DNA from: CAYYWV01 sp964475385
GTDB taxonomy: Bacteria; Pseudomonadota; Alphaproteobacteria; JAAXGF01
Assembly: GCA_964475385.1 (NCBI GenBank)
Contig: CAYYWV010000004.1
Location: forward strand, 1-49,664
Direction: 5' to 3'
DNA length: 49,664 bases
Part shown: piece by piece, positions 23,941 to 32,870 of the stretch
Layout of the letters: each line of letters starts with the position of its first letter
Numbering within the stretch: position 1 is the stretch's first letter
Made by a program: the position numbers and the translations under genes
The notes under the pieces: generated by a model
The model's database searches: none
Seen by the model: only the letters and a program-made list of their open reading frames with translations
What the model was told of the DNA's origin: nothing

Positions 23941-24891
23941 TCAGGCGCTCGCGCCGGCTTTCTCGTCCTCAGAAGCCTCCGCCTCGCCCGCTTCGGCCGG
24001 GGCGGCTTCGGTGTCGGCCGCCTCGGGCGCAGCCTTTTCGACCTCGGCTCCGGCTTCGGGCGCGGCTTCCGTCGCGGACACAGGCTCGTCGGGAGCGGTC
24101 GTCTCCGCGTCCTGGGTCCCGGCCTCGTCCGCAAGCGGGGCATCGGGAATCGGCTCAGCCGGAACCTCCTCGGTCGCCCCGATATCGACGCCCGCGGCCT
24201 GCATTTCCTCCTGTATGCCGTCGAGGACCGCATCCGAGACGAGCTGGCAGTAAAGCGTGATCGCGCGCAGCGCGTCGTCGTTGCCGGGAATCGGGTAGGT
24301 GATCGGGTCGGGATCGGAGTTGCTGTCGATCACCGCCACCACCGGAATGCCGAGCTTGGTCGCCTCGGCGATCGCGATCGCTTCCTTGTTGGTGTCGATC
24401 ACGAACAAGATGTCGGGCAGCCCCCCCATGTCCTTGATGCCGCCGAGCGCGCGCTCGAGCCGGTCGCGCTCGCGGGTGAGCCTGAGAAGCTCCTTCTTGG
24501 TCAGGCCGGTGTTCTCCTCGGCGAGTTGGGCTTCGAGCTCGCGCAACCGCCGGATCGAGACCGAGATGGTCTTCCAGTTGGTCAGCATGCCGCCGAGCCA
24601 GCGGTGGTTAACGTAGAACTGACCGCAGCGCTTGGCCGCGGCCGCGATGGGCTCGGCCGCCTGGCGCTTGGTCCCGACGAACAGCACGCGCCCGCCGCCC
24701 GCGACCACGTCGCGCACGGCCTCGAGCGCCCGGTAGAGAAGCGGGACCGTCTGTTGGAGGTCGATGATGTGCGAATCGTTGCGGACCCCGAACAGATAAG
24801 GGGCCATCTTGGGGTTCCAGCGCCGCGTCTGGTGGCCGAAATGCACGCCGGCCTCGAGAAGCTGGCGCATGGTGAAAGTCGGAAGAGCCAT
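23941..24891 (-). CDS. rpsB: 30S ribosomal protein S2, with long acidic tail
   Basis: Small-subunit ribosomal protein. I start it at the ATG at 24891 (316 residues), preceded by AGAGGA 8 bases upstream; the protein opens MALPTFTMRQLLEAGVHFGH as family members do. The S2 fold fills residues 1 to about 232 (for example FVGTKRQAAEPI, NHRWLGGMLTNW, DSNSDPDPITYPIPGNDDA). The last 85 residues are a disordered tail rich in Ala, Glu, Pro and Asp, absent from E. coli S2 (241 residues) but seen in various lengths in alphaproteobacteria. A promoter and a structured leader precede the gene. Confidence 0.97.
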   Translation of the reverse strand: MALPTFTMRQLLEAGVHFGHQTRRWNPKMAPYLFGVRNDSHIIDLQQTVPLLYRALEAVRDVVAGGGRVLFVGTKRQAAEPIAAAAKRCGQFYVNHRWLGGMLTNWKTISVSIRRLRELEAQLAEENTGLTKKELLRLTRERDRLERALGGIKDMGGLPDILFVIDTNKEAIAIAEATKLGIPVVAVIDSNSDPDPITYPIPGNDDALRAITLYCQLVSDAVLDGIQEEMQAAGVDIGATEEVPAEPIPDAPLADEAGTQDAETTAPDEPVSATEAAPEAGAEVEKAAPEAADTEAAPAEAGEAEASEDEKAGASA

Positions 24892-24942
24892 GATCGAGAT
24901 CCTCTTCTCCGGTTGAACCGCCGCGGGGGCTGGACCGAACGG

Positions 24943-24989
24943 GTCGGCCACCGGACCGACGACGGATGCTTTGTCCTTTCGGACCCGTC
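24943..24989 (-). promoter_or_regulatory. Structured 5' leader of rpsB (two adjacent hairpins)
   Basis: Read on the minus strand, GACGG (24989-24985) pairs with CCGTC (24965-24961); inside it GTCC-GAAA-GGAC forms a second stem closed by a GNRA tetraloop, with AAAGCAT on the 3' side as an internal bulge. Directly next to it, GTCGG (24960-24956) pairs with CCGAC (24947-24943) around an eight-base loop. The structures lie between the proposed rpsB promoter and its ribosome site. rpsB leaders are autoregulated by S2 in several bacteria, so a regulatory role is plausible but inferred. Confidence 0.45.
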
Positions 24990-25020
24990 GCCGTATCCCC
25001 GCGTGTGGATTTGGTGCCGG

Positions 25021-25049
25021 GTTTTAGCCGCTCCGCTCTCCGACCGCAA
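25021..25049 (-). promoter_or_regulatory. Candidate rpsB-tsf promoter
   Basis: Minus strand: TTGCGG (25044-25049) and TAAAAC (25021-25026) with a 17-base spacer. It begins 15 bases after the dnaE stop, in the 172-base space before rpsB. A start near 25014 would give a leader of about 120 bases containing the paired structure at 24943-24989. Confidence 0.55.
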
Positions 25050-25063
25050 GGTTAAAGGCGCGC

Positions 25064-27726
25064 TTAGCGCTCGTTGACCGCGAGGATTCCTTCGACGGCG
25101 CCGAGCGCAAGGCTCATGGCCGGGTCGAGGGCGTAGCCGCCGGGGAGCCTGATGGCGATCTCTCGGGCATCGTCCTCGATCACCAGAGTGACGCGCCCGC
25201 GCCCCTTCCCCGCGCCGTCGAGCATGGCGCGCAGCCGCTCGATCGCACCGGCGCTCGCGATCCGCACGACGAGCTCGCTCGCCGCGTCGCGGACCACGTC
25301 GTCGAGCGGACGGACCTCGCGCGCGGTCAGGCGCATGGTCTCGCCCTCGAGACGGGCGTCTGCGGCGACGAACAGGGGCCGCCCCGAATCGAGAAGCCCC
25401 CGCGCGGCCGANNNNNNNNNNNNNNNNNNNNNNNNNNNNNNNNNNNNNNNNNNNNNNNNNNNNNNNNNNNNNNNNNNNNNNNNNNNNNNNNNNNNNNNNN
25501 NNNNNNNNNNNCGCGGCACGCCCCGTGCCACCGCGCCCTCGACGAAGGTCTGGCGCTGGGCGTCCATCTCGGACTTGATCTTCTTGCCCATGGCCCGGCG
25601 CAGGAGATCGGCCGCGCCGAGGCTGTAGCCCGAGAGCACCCGGGCGATTTCCATCACCTGCTCCTGGTAGATGATGACGCCGAAGGTCTCTTTGAGGATG
25701 CCTTCGAGCGAGGGGTAAAGGTAATCGGGCTTCTCGTCGCCGTGCTTGCAGGCGATGTAGCGCGGGATGTTGTCCATCGGCCCCGGGCGGTAGAGCGCGA
25801 CCAGCGCGACGATGTCGCCGAAGCTGTCGGGACGCATGCGCTTGAGCGCATCGCGCATGCCGGCGCTTTCGAGCTGGAACACGCCCACCGTGTCGCCGCG
25901 GCCGAGAAGGGCGTAGGTTGCGGGATCGTCGAGCGGCAGCGCCCCGAGGTCGATCTCGATCCCGCGGCGGGCGAGAAGGCGGCGCGCCCGGTCGAGCACG
26001 GTCAGCGTCTTAAGGCCGAGGAAGTCGAACTTGACCAATCCCGCTTTTTCGACGTCCTTCATCGAGAACTGGGTCACCGGTATCTCTGAGCGCGGGTCGC
26101 GGTAAAGCGGCACCAGCTCGTCCAGCGGCCGGTCGCCGATGACCACGCCGGCGGCGTGGGTCGAAGCGTGGCGATAGAGCCCTTCGAGCTTGAGCGCGAT
26201 GTCGATCAGGCGGGCGACGCTCTCGTCCGATTCGCGGGCGGCGCGAAGCTGGGGTTCGCTCTCCAACGCTTCGGCGAGCGTGACCGGGGCCGCCGGGTTG
26301 TTGGGAACCATGCGGCAGATGGCGTCGACCTTGCCATACGGCATTTCGAGGACGCGTCCGACGTCGCGCAGCGCGGCGCGGGCGCGAAGCGTTCCGAAGG
26401 TGATGATCTGGGCGACCTGGCGGCCGCCGTACTTCTCCTGGACGTGGCGGATGACCTCGTCGCGCCGCTCTTCGCAGAAGTCGATGTCGAAGTCGGGCAT
26501 AGAGACCCGCTCGGGGTTGAGGAAACGCTCGAACAGGAGGCCGTGGCGCAGAGGATCGAGGTCGGTGATGGTGAGCGCCCAGGCGACCACCGAGCCCGCG
26601 CCCGAGCCGCGGCCCGGCCCGACCGGAATCCCTTGCGCCTTCGCCCATTGGATGAACTCGGCGACGATCAGGAAGTAGCCCGGAAACTTCATGTCGATGA
26701 TGACGCCGAGCTCGTACTCGAGCCGTTCGCGATAGGCTTTCGCGGCTTCGGCCCGGGCGGTCTCGTCCATGTCGGCGGTGAAGACCTGGCTCTCCAGCCG
26801 GCGCTCCAGCCCGGCGCGGGCCTGGGCGCGCAGCTCGTCGGCCTCGGTCCGCCCCTCGGGCACGGGAAAGGCCGGCAGAATGGGCGCGCGCCGCGGCGCG
26901 CGGGCGGCGCAGCGGCGCGCGATCACGACGGTGTTGTCCGTCGCCTCGGGCAGATCGGCGAACAGCGCTCGCATCTCGGCGGGCGACTTCAAGCGGTGCT
27001 CGGGCGTCAGCCGACGGCGGTCGGTGCGGCTTACGGTGGCGCCGTCGGCGATGCAGAGAAGCGCGTCCTGCGCCTCGAACATATCGGCGCCGACGAAAAA
27101 GCAGTCGTTGGTTGCGACCAGGGGAAGATCGAATGCATAGGCGAGATCGACGAGCGCGGGTTCGATCCGGCGTTCAACGTCGAGGCCGTGGCGCATCAGC
27201 TCGACGTAAAGCCGGCCGGGGAACAGCTTGGCGAGGCGCGTGAGCGTCTCGCGGGCGGCCGTCTCCTGGCCTTCGGCGAGACGGCGGCCGACCGGCCCCG
27301 CCGGCCCCCCGGTGAGCGCGATGAGCCCGTCGCTGTGAGCGGCGAGCGCGTCCCAGCCCACCTCGGGCGCGGCGCCCGGCGCGCCGTCGAGAAAGGCGCG
27401 GCTGACCAGCCGCACGAGGTTGTCGTAGCCCGCAGGCGTCTGGGCGAGGACGACGAGCTGATCGGTCGCGGACCCGACGCGCGGCCCTGCGCCCGCCCCG
27501 TCATCTTCGCGATCGAGCGGCAGCACGCAGCCGATGATCGGTTGAACGCCCGCCGCCGCGCAGGCCTCCGAGAACTGCATGGCGCCGAACAGGTTGCCCG
27601 AATCGGTCATGGCGACCGCGGGCATCCGCGCGTTCCGGCACCAGGCGACGAGGTCGTCGATCTTGATCGCGCCTTCGGACAGCGAGAACGCCGTATGAAC
27701 GCGGAGATGAATGAAGTCGGCGCAAC

Positions 27727-27730
<4 letters not shown>
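25064..27730 (-). CDS. dnaE: DNA polymerase III alpha subunit, interrupted by an assembly gap
   Basis: Replicative polymerase. The ATG at 27730 overlaps the lolD stop by four bases. The sequenced N-terminal 739 residues hold the PHP domain (from FIHLRVHTAFSLSEGAIK) and most of the Pol3 catalytic core, with the paired catalytic Asp residues in MPDFDIDFCEERRDEV near residue 411. This part ends shortly after RRAMGKKIKSEMDAQ. After 100 N the frame resumes with 115 C-terminal residues (LTAREVRPLDD to the stop at 25064). DnaE is normally about 1,150 residues, so about 300 residues (end of fingers, helix-hairpin-helix, clamp-binding site, part of the OB fold) are missing from the assembly, not from the gene. 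Confidence 0.93.
25412..25511. other. Assembly gap: 100 N inside dnaE
   Basis: Exactly 100 N, the conventional filler for a scaffold join of unknown size. The frame is open across it only because 100 N happen to keep the phase; that carries no information. Comparison with the normal length of DnaE suggests about 0.9 kb is missing. Confidence 0.98.
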
Positions 27731-28399
<669 letters not shown>

Positions 28400-28407
<8 letters not shown>

Positions 28408-29656
28408 AACGAAGGGCCTCGACCGGGTCGAGTCGGGCGGCGCGCCACGACGGATAGATCGTGGCGAGGAAAGAAAGGACGAGCGACATCGTCACCACGG
28501 TCGCCACCTCGCCGCCGTCGATCCGCGCCGGAAGCTGGGAGAGGAAGTAGATCTCCTCGGCGAACAGTTCGGTTCCCGTAAGCCCCTCGATCCAGCGCCG
28601 GATGGTCTCGATGTTGGCGGCGAAGGCGATCCCGAGGCCAAGCCCGACCAGAGTGCCCAACGCCCCGATGCTCGCGCCGGTGAGAAAGAAGATGCGCATC
28701 ACCATGCCGCGCGTCGCGCCCATGGTGCGCAGGATCGCGATATCGCGTCCTTTGTCCTTCACCAGCATGATCAGGCTCGAGATGATGTTGAAGGCGGCGA
28801 CCAGGATAATCAAGGTGAGGATCACGAACATCACGTTGCGCTCGACCTTGACCGCGCCGAAGAACTGGGCGTTCGCCTGCTGCCAGTCGTAGACCCGCGC
28901 CTTGGCGCCGACCGTCGCGATCACTTCGCGGCGGACTTTCGCCAGCGCCTCAGTCGCGAACGGGTCGGCGATGTCGAGCTCGATCCCGGTGACCGCATCG
29001 CCCAGGCTGAAGTACTTCTGGGCGTCGGCGAGCGGCATGTAGATAAAGCCGTTGTCGTACTCGTACATGCCGACGTCGAAGGTTCCGGCGACCGGGTAAA
29101 CGCGGCTGCGCGGCACCGTGCCGAACAGGGTTGCGGTCCCCTGTGGCGACAGAAGCGTCACCTTGCCGCCGCCGTCGAGGCCGAGGCGCTCGGCAAGGCG
29201 CGCGCCCATGATCACCGCCCCGCCTTTGCGGAAGCGATCGAGCGCGCCTGGGGTCAAGGCGCTCGCGATCAGCCGGCGATAGGCGAGGTCGTCGGCGCGG
29301 ATTCCGCGGACCATCGCGCCGGCGGTTTGGCCGTTGCGGGCCGCCGCGAGCACCTGGCCTTCGACGATCGGGCTCGCGTGCGCGATCCCGTCGAGCGCGC
29401 CGAGCCGCTCGGCCATGGCGTCGTAGTCGTCGAGCCGGCCGTCGAAGCCATAGACCGTGATCTGGCCGTTGACGCCGAGAATCCGGCTCAGAAGGTCGTG
29501 GCGAAAGCCGTTCATCACCGACAGCACGATGATCAACGCCGCGACCCCGAGCGCGATGCCGAGAAAGGAGAACCCCGCGATGACCGAGACGAAGCCTTCG
29601 GCCCGGCGCGCGCGCAAATACCGCGCCGCCACCATCCATTCGAAAGGCGAGAACAT
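28400..29656 (-). CDS. lolC: Lipoprotein-releasing ABC transporter permease LolC/LolE
   Basis: Membrane subunit of the lipoprotein release system, FtsX/MacB fold. I start it at the ATG at 29656 (418 residues); the open frame reaches 29710 but would overlap the proS end. A first helix (about residues 22-47, FVSVIAGFSFLGIALGVAAL) is followed by a large periplasmic domain (about 50-265) and three C-terminal helices. Many alphaproteobacteria have one permease gene that serves for both LolC and LolE (LolF type), as appears here. LolC or LolE cannot be told apart from sequence alone. Confidence 0.93.
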
Positions 29657-29661
29657 CCGCT

Positions 29662-30975
29662 TCAGCCGGCGAGCCGCGCCAGCGCCGATTCCGCCGAGAT
29701 TTCCTCGCACGCGCCCGTCGCCCGCCGTTTGAGCTCGACCACGCCTTTGGCGAGCCCGCGCGGCCCCACGGTGAGCCGCCAGGGAAGCCCGATCAGATCG
29801 GCTGTGGCGAACTTGACCCCGGCGCGCTCGGCGGTGTCGTCATAGAGCACCTCAACGCCTGCGGCGCGGAGTTTGGCGTAAAGGTCTTCACAGGCCGCCA
29901 CGCTGGCTTCGTCCCCGGGCTTGAGGTTGATCAGCGCGACCGCGAAAGGGGCCACCGCATCGGGCCAGATGATGCCGGCCTCGTCGTGGCTCGCTTCGAT
30001 GATCGCGCCGACGAGCCGCGAGATCCCGATCCCGTATGAGCCCTGCTCGACCGGCACCGTTTCGCCCGTGGCCGTGGTCACGGTCGCGTTCATGGGCTTC
30101 GAGTACTTGGTTCCGAAGTAGAAGATGTGGCCGACCTCTATCCCGCGGGCGGACAGAAGCTCATCGGCCGCGACCGGGCAGGCGTTCGGATCGTGCTTGT
30201 CGTCGGTCGCAGCATAATGCCGGGTCCAACGCTCGACGATGGGGGCGAGATCGGCGTCGTAATCGATCGCCTCCTTGAGAACGTCGTACTCGACGAGCGC
30301 GCGGTGGCAGTAGACCGCGCTTTCGCCCGTCTCGGCGAGGATTACGAACTCGTGGCTGAGATCGCCGCCGATAGGGCCTGTGTCCGCCCGCATGGGGATC
30401 GCCTGAAGCCCCATCCGCGCAAAGGTGCGCAGGTAAGCGACGAACATGCGGTTGTACGACCGCCGGGCGCCTGCGAAATCAACGTCGAAGGAGTAGGCGT
30501 CCTTCATCAGAAACTCGCGCCCGCGCATGACGCCGAAACGCGGCCGGACCTCATCGCGGAACTTCCACTGGATGTGATAAAGGTTCTTGGGCAGATCGCG
30601 ATAGCTCTTGACCGCGTTGCGGAAGATATCGGTGATCTGCTCCTCGTTGGTCGGCCCGTAGAGAAGCTCGCGGTCGTGGCGGTCGCGGATGCGGAGCATC
30701 TCTTTGCCGTAGTCCTCATAGCGCCCGCTCTCGCGCCAAAGCTCGGCCGGCTGGATCGTCGGCATCAGGACTTCCTGGCAGCCGGCGGCGTCCATCTCCT
30801 CCCGGACGATGGCCTCGATCCGCTTGAGCGCCCGGAAGCCCAGCGGCAGCCAAGAGTAGATGCCGGCGCTCGACTGCCGGATCATCCCGGCCCGAAGCAT
30901 CAGCCGATGCGAGACGATCTGCGCCTCGGCCGGGGTTTCCTTGAGCGTGGGCATGAAAAAGACGGAAAGGCGCAT
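29662..30975 (-). CDS. proS: Proline--tRNA ligase, short alphaproteobacterial type
   Basis: Class II synthetase charging tRNA-Pro. I start it at the ATG at 30975 (437 residues), preceded by GAGGGAG; 15 further upstream codons look like leader. Class II motif 2 lies in QWKFRDEVRPRFGVMRGREFLMKDAYSF (about residues 138-165) and the C-terminal anticodon-binding domain follows from about 335. The roughly 180-residue editing insertion of the E. coli enzyme (572 residues) is absent, as is usual in alphaproteobacteria; editing of Ala-tRNA-Pro would then need a separate protein. It has a likely promoter of its own. Confidence 0.96.
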   Translation of the reverse strand: MRLSVFFMPTLKETPAEAQIVSHRLMLRAGMIRQSSAGIYSWLPLGFRALKRIEAIVREEMDAAGCQEVLMPTIQPAELWRESGRYEDYGKEMLRIRDRHDRELLYGPTNEEQITDIFRNAVKSYRDLPKNLYHIQWKFRDEVRPRFGVMRGREFLMKDAYSFDVDFAGARRSYNRMFVAYLRTFARMGLQAIPMRADTGPIGGDLSHEFVILAETGESAVYCHRALVEYDVLKEAIDYDADLAPIVERWTRHYAATDDKHDPNACPVAADELLSARGIEVGHIFYFGTKYSKPMNATVTTATGETVPVEQGSYGIGISRLVGAIIEASHDEAGIIWPDAVAPFAVALINLKPGDEASVAACEDLYAKLRAAGVEVLYDDTAERAGVKFATADLIGLPWRLTVGPRGLAKGVVELKRRATGACEEISAESALARLAG

Positions 30976-31010
30976 CGCTCCCTCGGGTCTGTCCTGCGGC
31001 GGGCGCGAGG

Positions 31011-31038
31011 ACTTTATCAAAGGGGAAGCGAATTACAA
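31011..31038 (-). promoter_or_regulatory. Candidate proS-lolC-lolD-dnaE promoter
   Basis: Minus strand: TTGTAA (31033-31038), 16 bases, TAAAGT (31011-31016). It lies in the 122-base space upstream of proS, a visibly AT-richer patch. Transcription would start about 30 bases before the proS ATG. The match is moderate and the spacer one base short of ideal. Confidence 0.35.
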
Positions 31039-31097
31039 TCCCCGATCCGGGATGCGGTTCCCGTCTCTGGGCTCAAAAACTTCTTCTTTTCAGCCTC

Positions 31098-31565
31098 TTA
31101 TGGGCGCGAGGCGTCGCTTGTGCGAAGTTTCTGGCAGGCCGCTGCGAGACGCTCGAGCGCGGGATCGGAAAGCGGCTTGCCGTCGAAGAGAACGACGCCG
31201 TCCTCGACCGTGACCACGCCGATCCGCGCGGTCGCATCGAAGCGGTCGAGCGCGCCGCCCGCGCCGGTGAACGCGCTCGCGTCTCCGGGCGTTCCGGTAA
31301 ACGCCCGGATCGGCACCTCGATATCGACCGCGACCCCTTCGGCGTCGAGATCGAGCCGCGGGCTTCCTTCGAGATCGGCCGGCGCGACCGGGTTCCCGCG
31401 CGCGTCCACGCCCGGTCGGTAGGCCACATCGGGGGCCGGCGCGTGCGCCGCCACCTTGGCGCAGTCCTCCCGCGTCACCGCGATCGTCTCGGCGCGCGCG
31501 GGCGCGATCGCACCGGCCAGCGAGAGCCCTGCGCCTGCGGCCAGAAGAACGAGGAGATCGCGCAT
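31098..31565 (-). CDS. Secreted protein of unknown function
   Basis: 155 residues, 33 bases downstream of tag. A clear signal peptide covers about 1-25 (hydrophobic LLVLLAAGAGLSLAG, cut after PARA). The mature part of about 130 residues has exactly two cysteines, Cys35 and Cys144, near its two ends, which could form a disulfide in the periplasm. A Pro/Gly-rich segment VAYRPGVDARGNPVAPADL (about 47-65) looks conserved in style, and the C-terminal half alternates short hydrophobic strands. There is no lipobox and no membrane helix beyond the signal. I do not recognise the family. Codon use and GC match the neighbours, so it looks native. Confidence 0.8.
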   Translation of the reverse strand: MRDLLVLLAAGAGLSLAGAIAPARAETIAVTREDCAKVAAHAPAPDVAYRPGVDARGNPVAPADLEGSPRLDLDAEGVAVDIEVPIRAFTGTPGDASAFTGAGGALDRFDATARIGVVTVEDGVVLFDGKPLSDPALERLAAACQKLRTSDASRP

Positions 31566-31598
31566 GGCCTATGCTCGCCCAGCGGGCTTAACGTTCGG

Positions 31599-32165
31599 TT
31601 AGCGTTTGTCCGCGCCTCGCCGCCCCTCTTCCGCGCGCAACCAGGGCGGATCGAGCGCGAGAATGCGGGCGTAGACCGGGCAGCTCTCGTCGTGGGCGCC
31701 GGGCAGATAGCCGGCGCTCATCAGGAACTCGCCGACGATCTCGGGGCCGGTGAAGCGGAAGGTTTTGCGGAACAGGCGCACCCAGTCCTCGCGCGGCATC
31801 GGATGGTGGGCGTCGAGCCAGGCGGCGAAGCCGCCGAAATCCTTGCGTATGGCCACCAACCGACGCGCGTTCTCGATCGCGGCGTCGATCTTAAGGCGAT
31901 TGCGGATGATGCCGGCGTCCGCGAGAAGCCGCGCCCGATCGGCGTCGCCGAAGGCGGCGACCGCATCGATGTCGAAGCCGGCGTAGGCCGCTTGGAAGGC
32001 TTCGCGTTTCTTCAGCACCGTCAGCCACGACAGCCCGGCCTGGTTGATCTCGAGAACCAGGCGCTCGAACAGCGCCGCATCGTCGGCGAGGGGAAAGCCG
32101 TACTCCGTATCGTGATAAGGGCCGTGCCAGGGGTGGCCCGGCGCGAGAACGCAGTAGCTCGCCAT
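31599..32165 (-). CDS. tag: DNA-3-methyladenine glycosylase I
   Basis: Base-excision repair enzyme that removes 3-methyladenine from alkylated DNA. 188 residues, helix-hairpin-helix fold. The structural zinc ligands known from E. coli Tag (Cys4, His17, His175, Cys179) have counterparts Cys5, His18, His158 and Cys162 here with the same spacing inside each pair. The NQAGLSWLTVLKKREAF segment (about residues 41-57) is the family's substrate-pocket region. It starts 7 bases after the DUF1467 stop. Its place between mce and proS looks like a local insertion relative to the common order. Confidence 0.95.
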   Translation of the reverse strand: MASYCVLAPGHPWHGPYHDTEYGFPLADDAALFERLVLEINQAGLSWLTVLKKREAFQAAYAGFDIDAVAAFGDADRARLLADAGIIRNRLKIDAAIENARRLVAIRKDFGGFAAWLDAHHPMPREDWVRLFRKTFRFTGPEIVGEFLMSAGYLPGAHDESCPVYARILALDPPWLRAEEGRRGADKR

Positions 32166-32172
32166 TCCGCGC

Positions 32173-32415
32173 TCAACGCACGAGATCGCGGAAACCGATC
32201 AGGTCGTAAGCGACCGCGGCTACGACCGCGCCCGTGATCGCCGCCGAGATCGCGGCCGCCGCAAGCGCTTTCGCCAAAACCCGGGGCCTCTCGGGCGCGC
32301 CGATCTCGTGGCCGGGCTCGTGGGACTCGGGCCTCTTGACCCCGATCGGCAGCGCCATGAAGAAGACCATCCACCAGACGATCACGAAGACGACGGCGAT
32401 GGCGGGGATGCTCAC
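32173..32415 (-). CDS. DUF1467-family small membrane protein
   Basis: 80 residues from the GTG at 32415, with GGAGG seven bases before it. The frame is open further upstream to 32583, but that part is a shadow of mce. Two membrane helices are visible: about residues 3-25 (IPAIAVVFVIVWWMVFFMAL) and 50-72 (ALAAAAISAAITGAVVAAVA), joined by a charged loop with PESHEPGHEIGAPERP. The protein matches in layout the DUF1467 proteins usually found beside mce and proS in alphaproteobacteria. Function unknown. It starts just 2 bases after the mce stop. Confidence 0.82.
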   Translation of the reverse strand: MSIPAIAVVFVIVWWMVFFMALPIGVKRPESHEPGHEIGAPERPRVLAKALAAAAISAAITGAVVAAVAYDLIGFRDLVR

Positions 32416-32417
32416 CG

Positions 32418-32822
32418 TCAGGCCTCCTCGAGCTCGATGAGCGTGCCGAAGAAGTCCTTGGGGTGGAGGAACAGGACCGGTTTGCCGTGGGCGCCGATGC
32501 GCGGCTCGCCGTCGCCGAGCACCCGTGCGCCCGCCGCCGCGAGGCGGTCGCGCGCCGCGATCAGGTTTTCGACCTCGTAGCAAACGTGGTGGACGCCGCC
32601 TTCGGGCCTGCGGGCGAGAAAACCCGCGATGGGCGAGTCCTCGCCAAGCGGCTCCAAAAGCTCGATCTTGGCATTCGGCAGTTCGACGAACACGGTGGTC
32701 ACGCCGTGCTCGGGCATGGCCACCGGCTCGGAGACCTGCGCGCCCAGAATGTCGCGATAGAGCCGTCGCGCGGCCTCGACGTCGGGAACCGCGATGGCCA
32801 CGTGGTTGAGACGTCCGATCAT
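32418..32822 (-). CDS. mce: Methylmalonyl-CoA epimerase
   Basis: Interconverts (R)- and (S)-methylmalonyl-CoA, linking propionyl-CoA breakdown to succinyl-CoA. Vicinal-oxygen-chelate fold, 134 residues. Metal ligands: His in LNHVAIAVPD (about residue 6), His in GGVHHVCYEVEN and Glu in GTLIELEE at the C-terminus. No mutase gene is in the window. It follows rnj's... upstream neighbour relation is one-sided: the rnj stop lies 48 bases beyond its start, so it may still be read from the nuo side. Confidence 0.93.
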   Translation of the reverse strand: MIGRLNHVAIAVPDVEAARRLYRDILGAQVSEPVAMPEHGVTTVFVELPNAKIELLEPLGEDSPIAGFLARRPEGGVHHVCYEVENLIAARDRLAAAGARVLGDGEPRIGAHGKPVLFLHPKDFFGTLIELEEA

Positions 32823-32870
32823 GGTCTTCTTTCCTCGCCCGGCCCCATCATAGAGGCCCCTCCGCGCACA

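Noticed and set aside
31070..31095. Imperfect stem (GGCT + AAAA / TTTT + AGCC) after the secreted protein gene
   Set aside because: Weak AT pairs, one mismatch, and no T-run follows in the direction of transcription.
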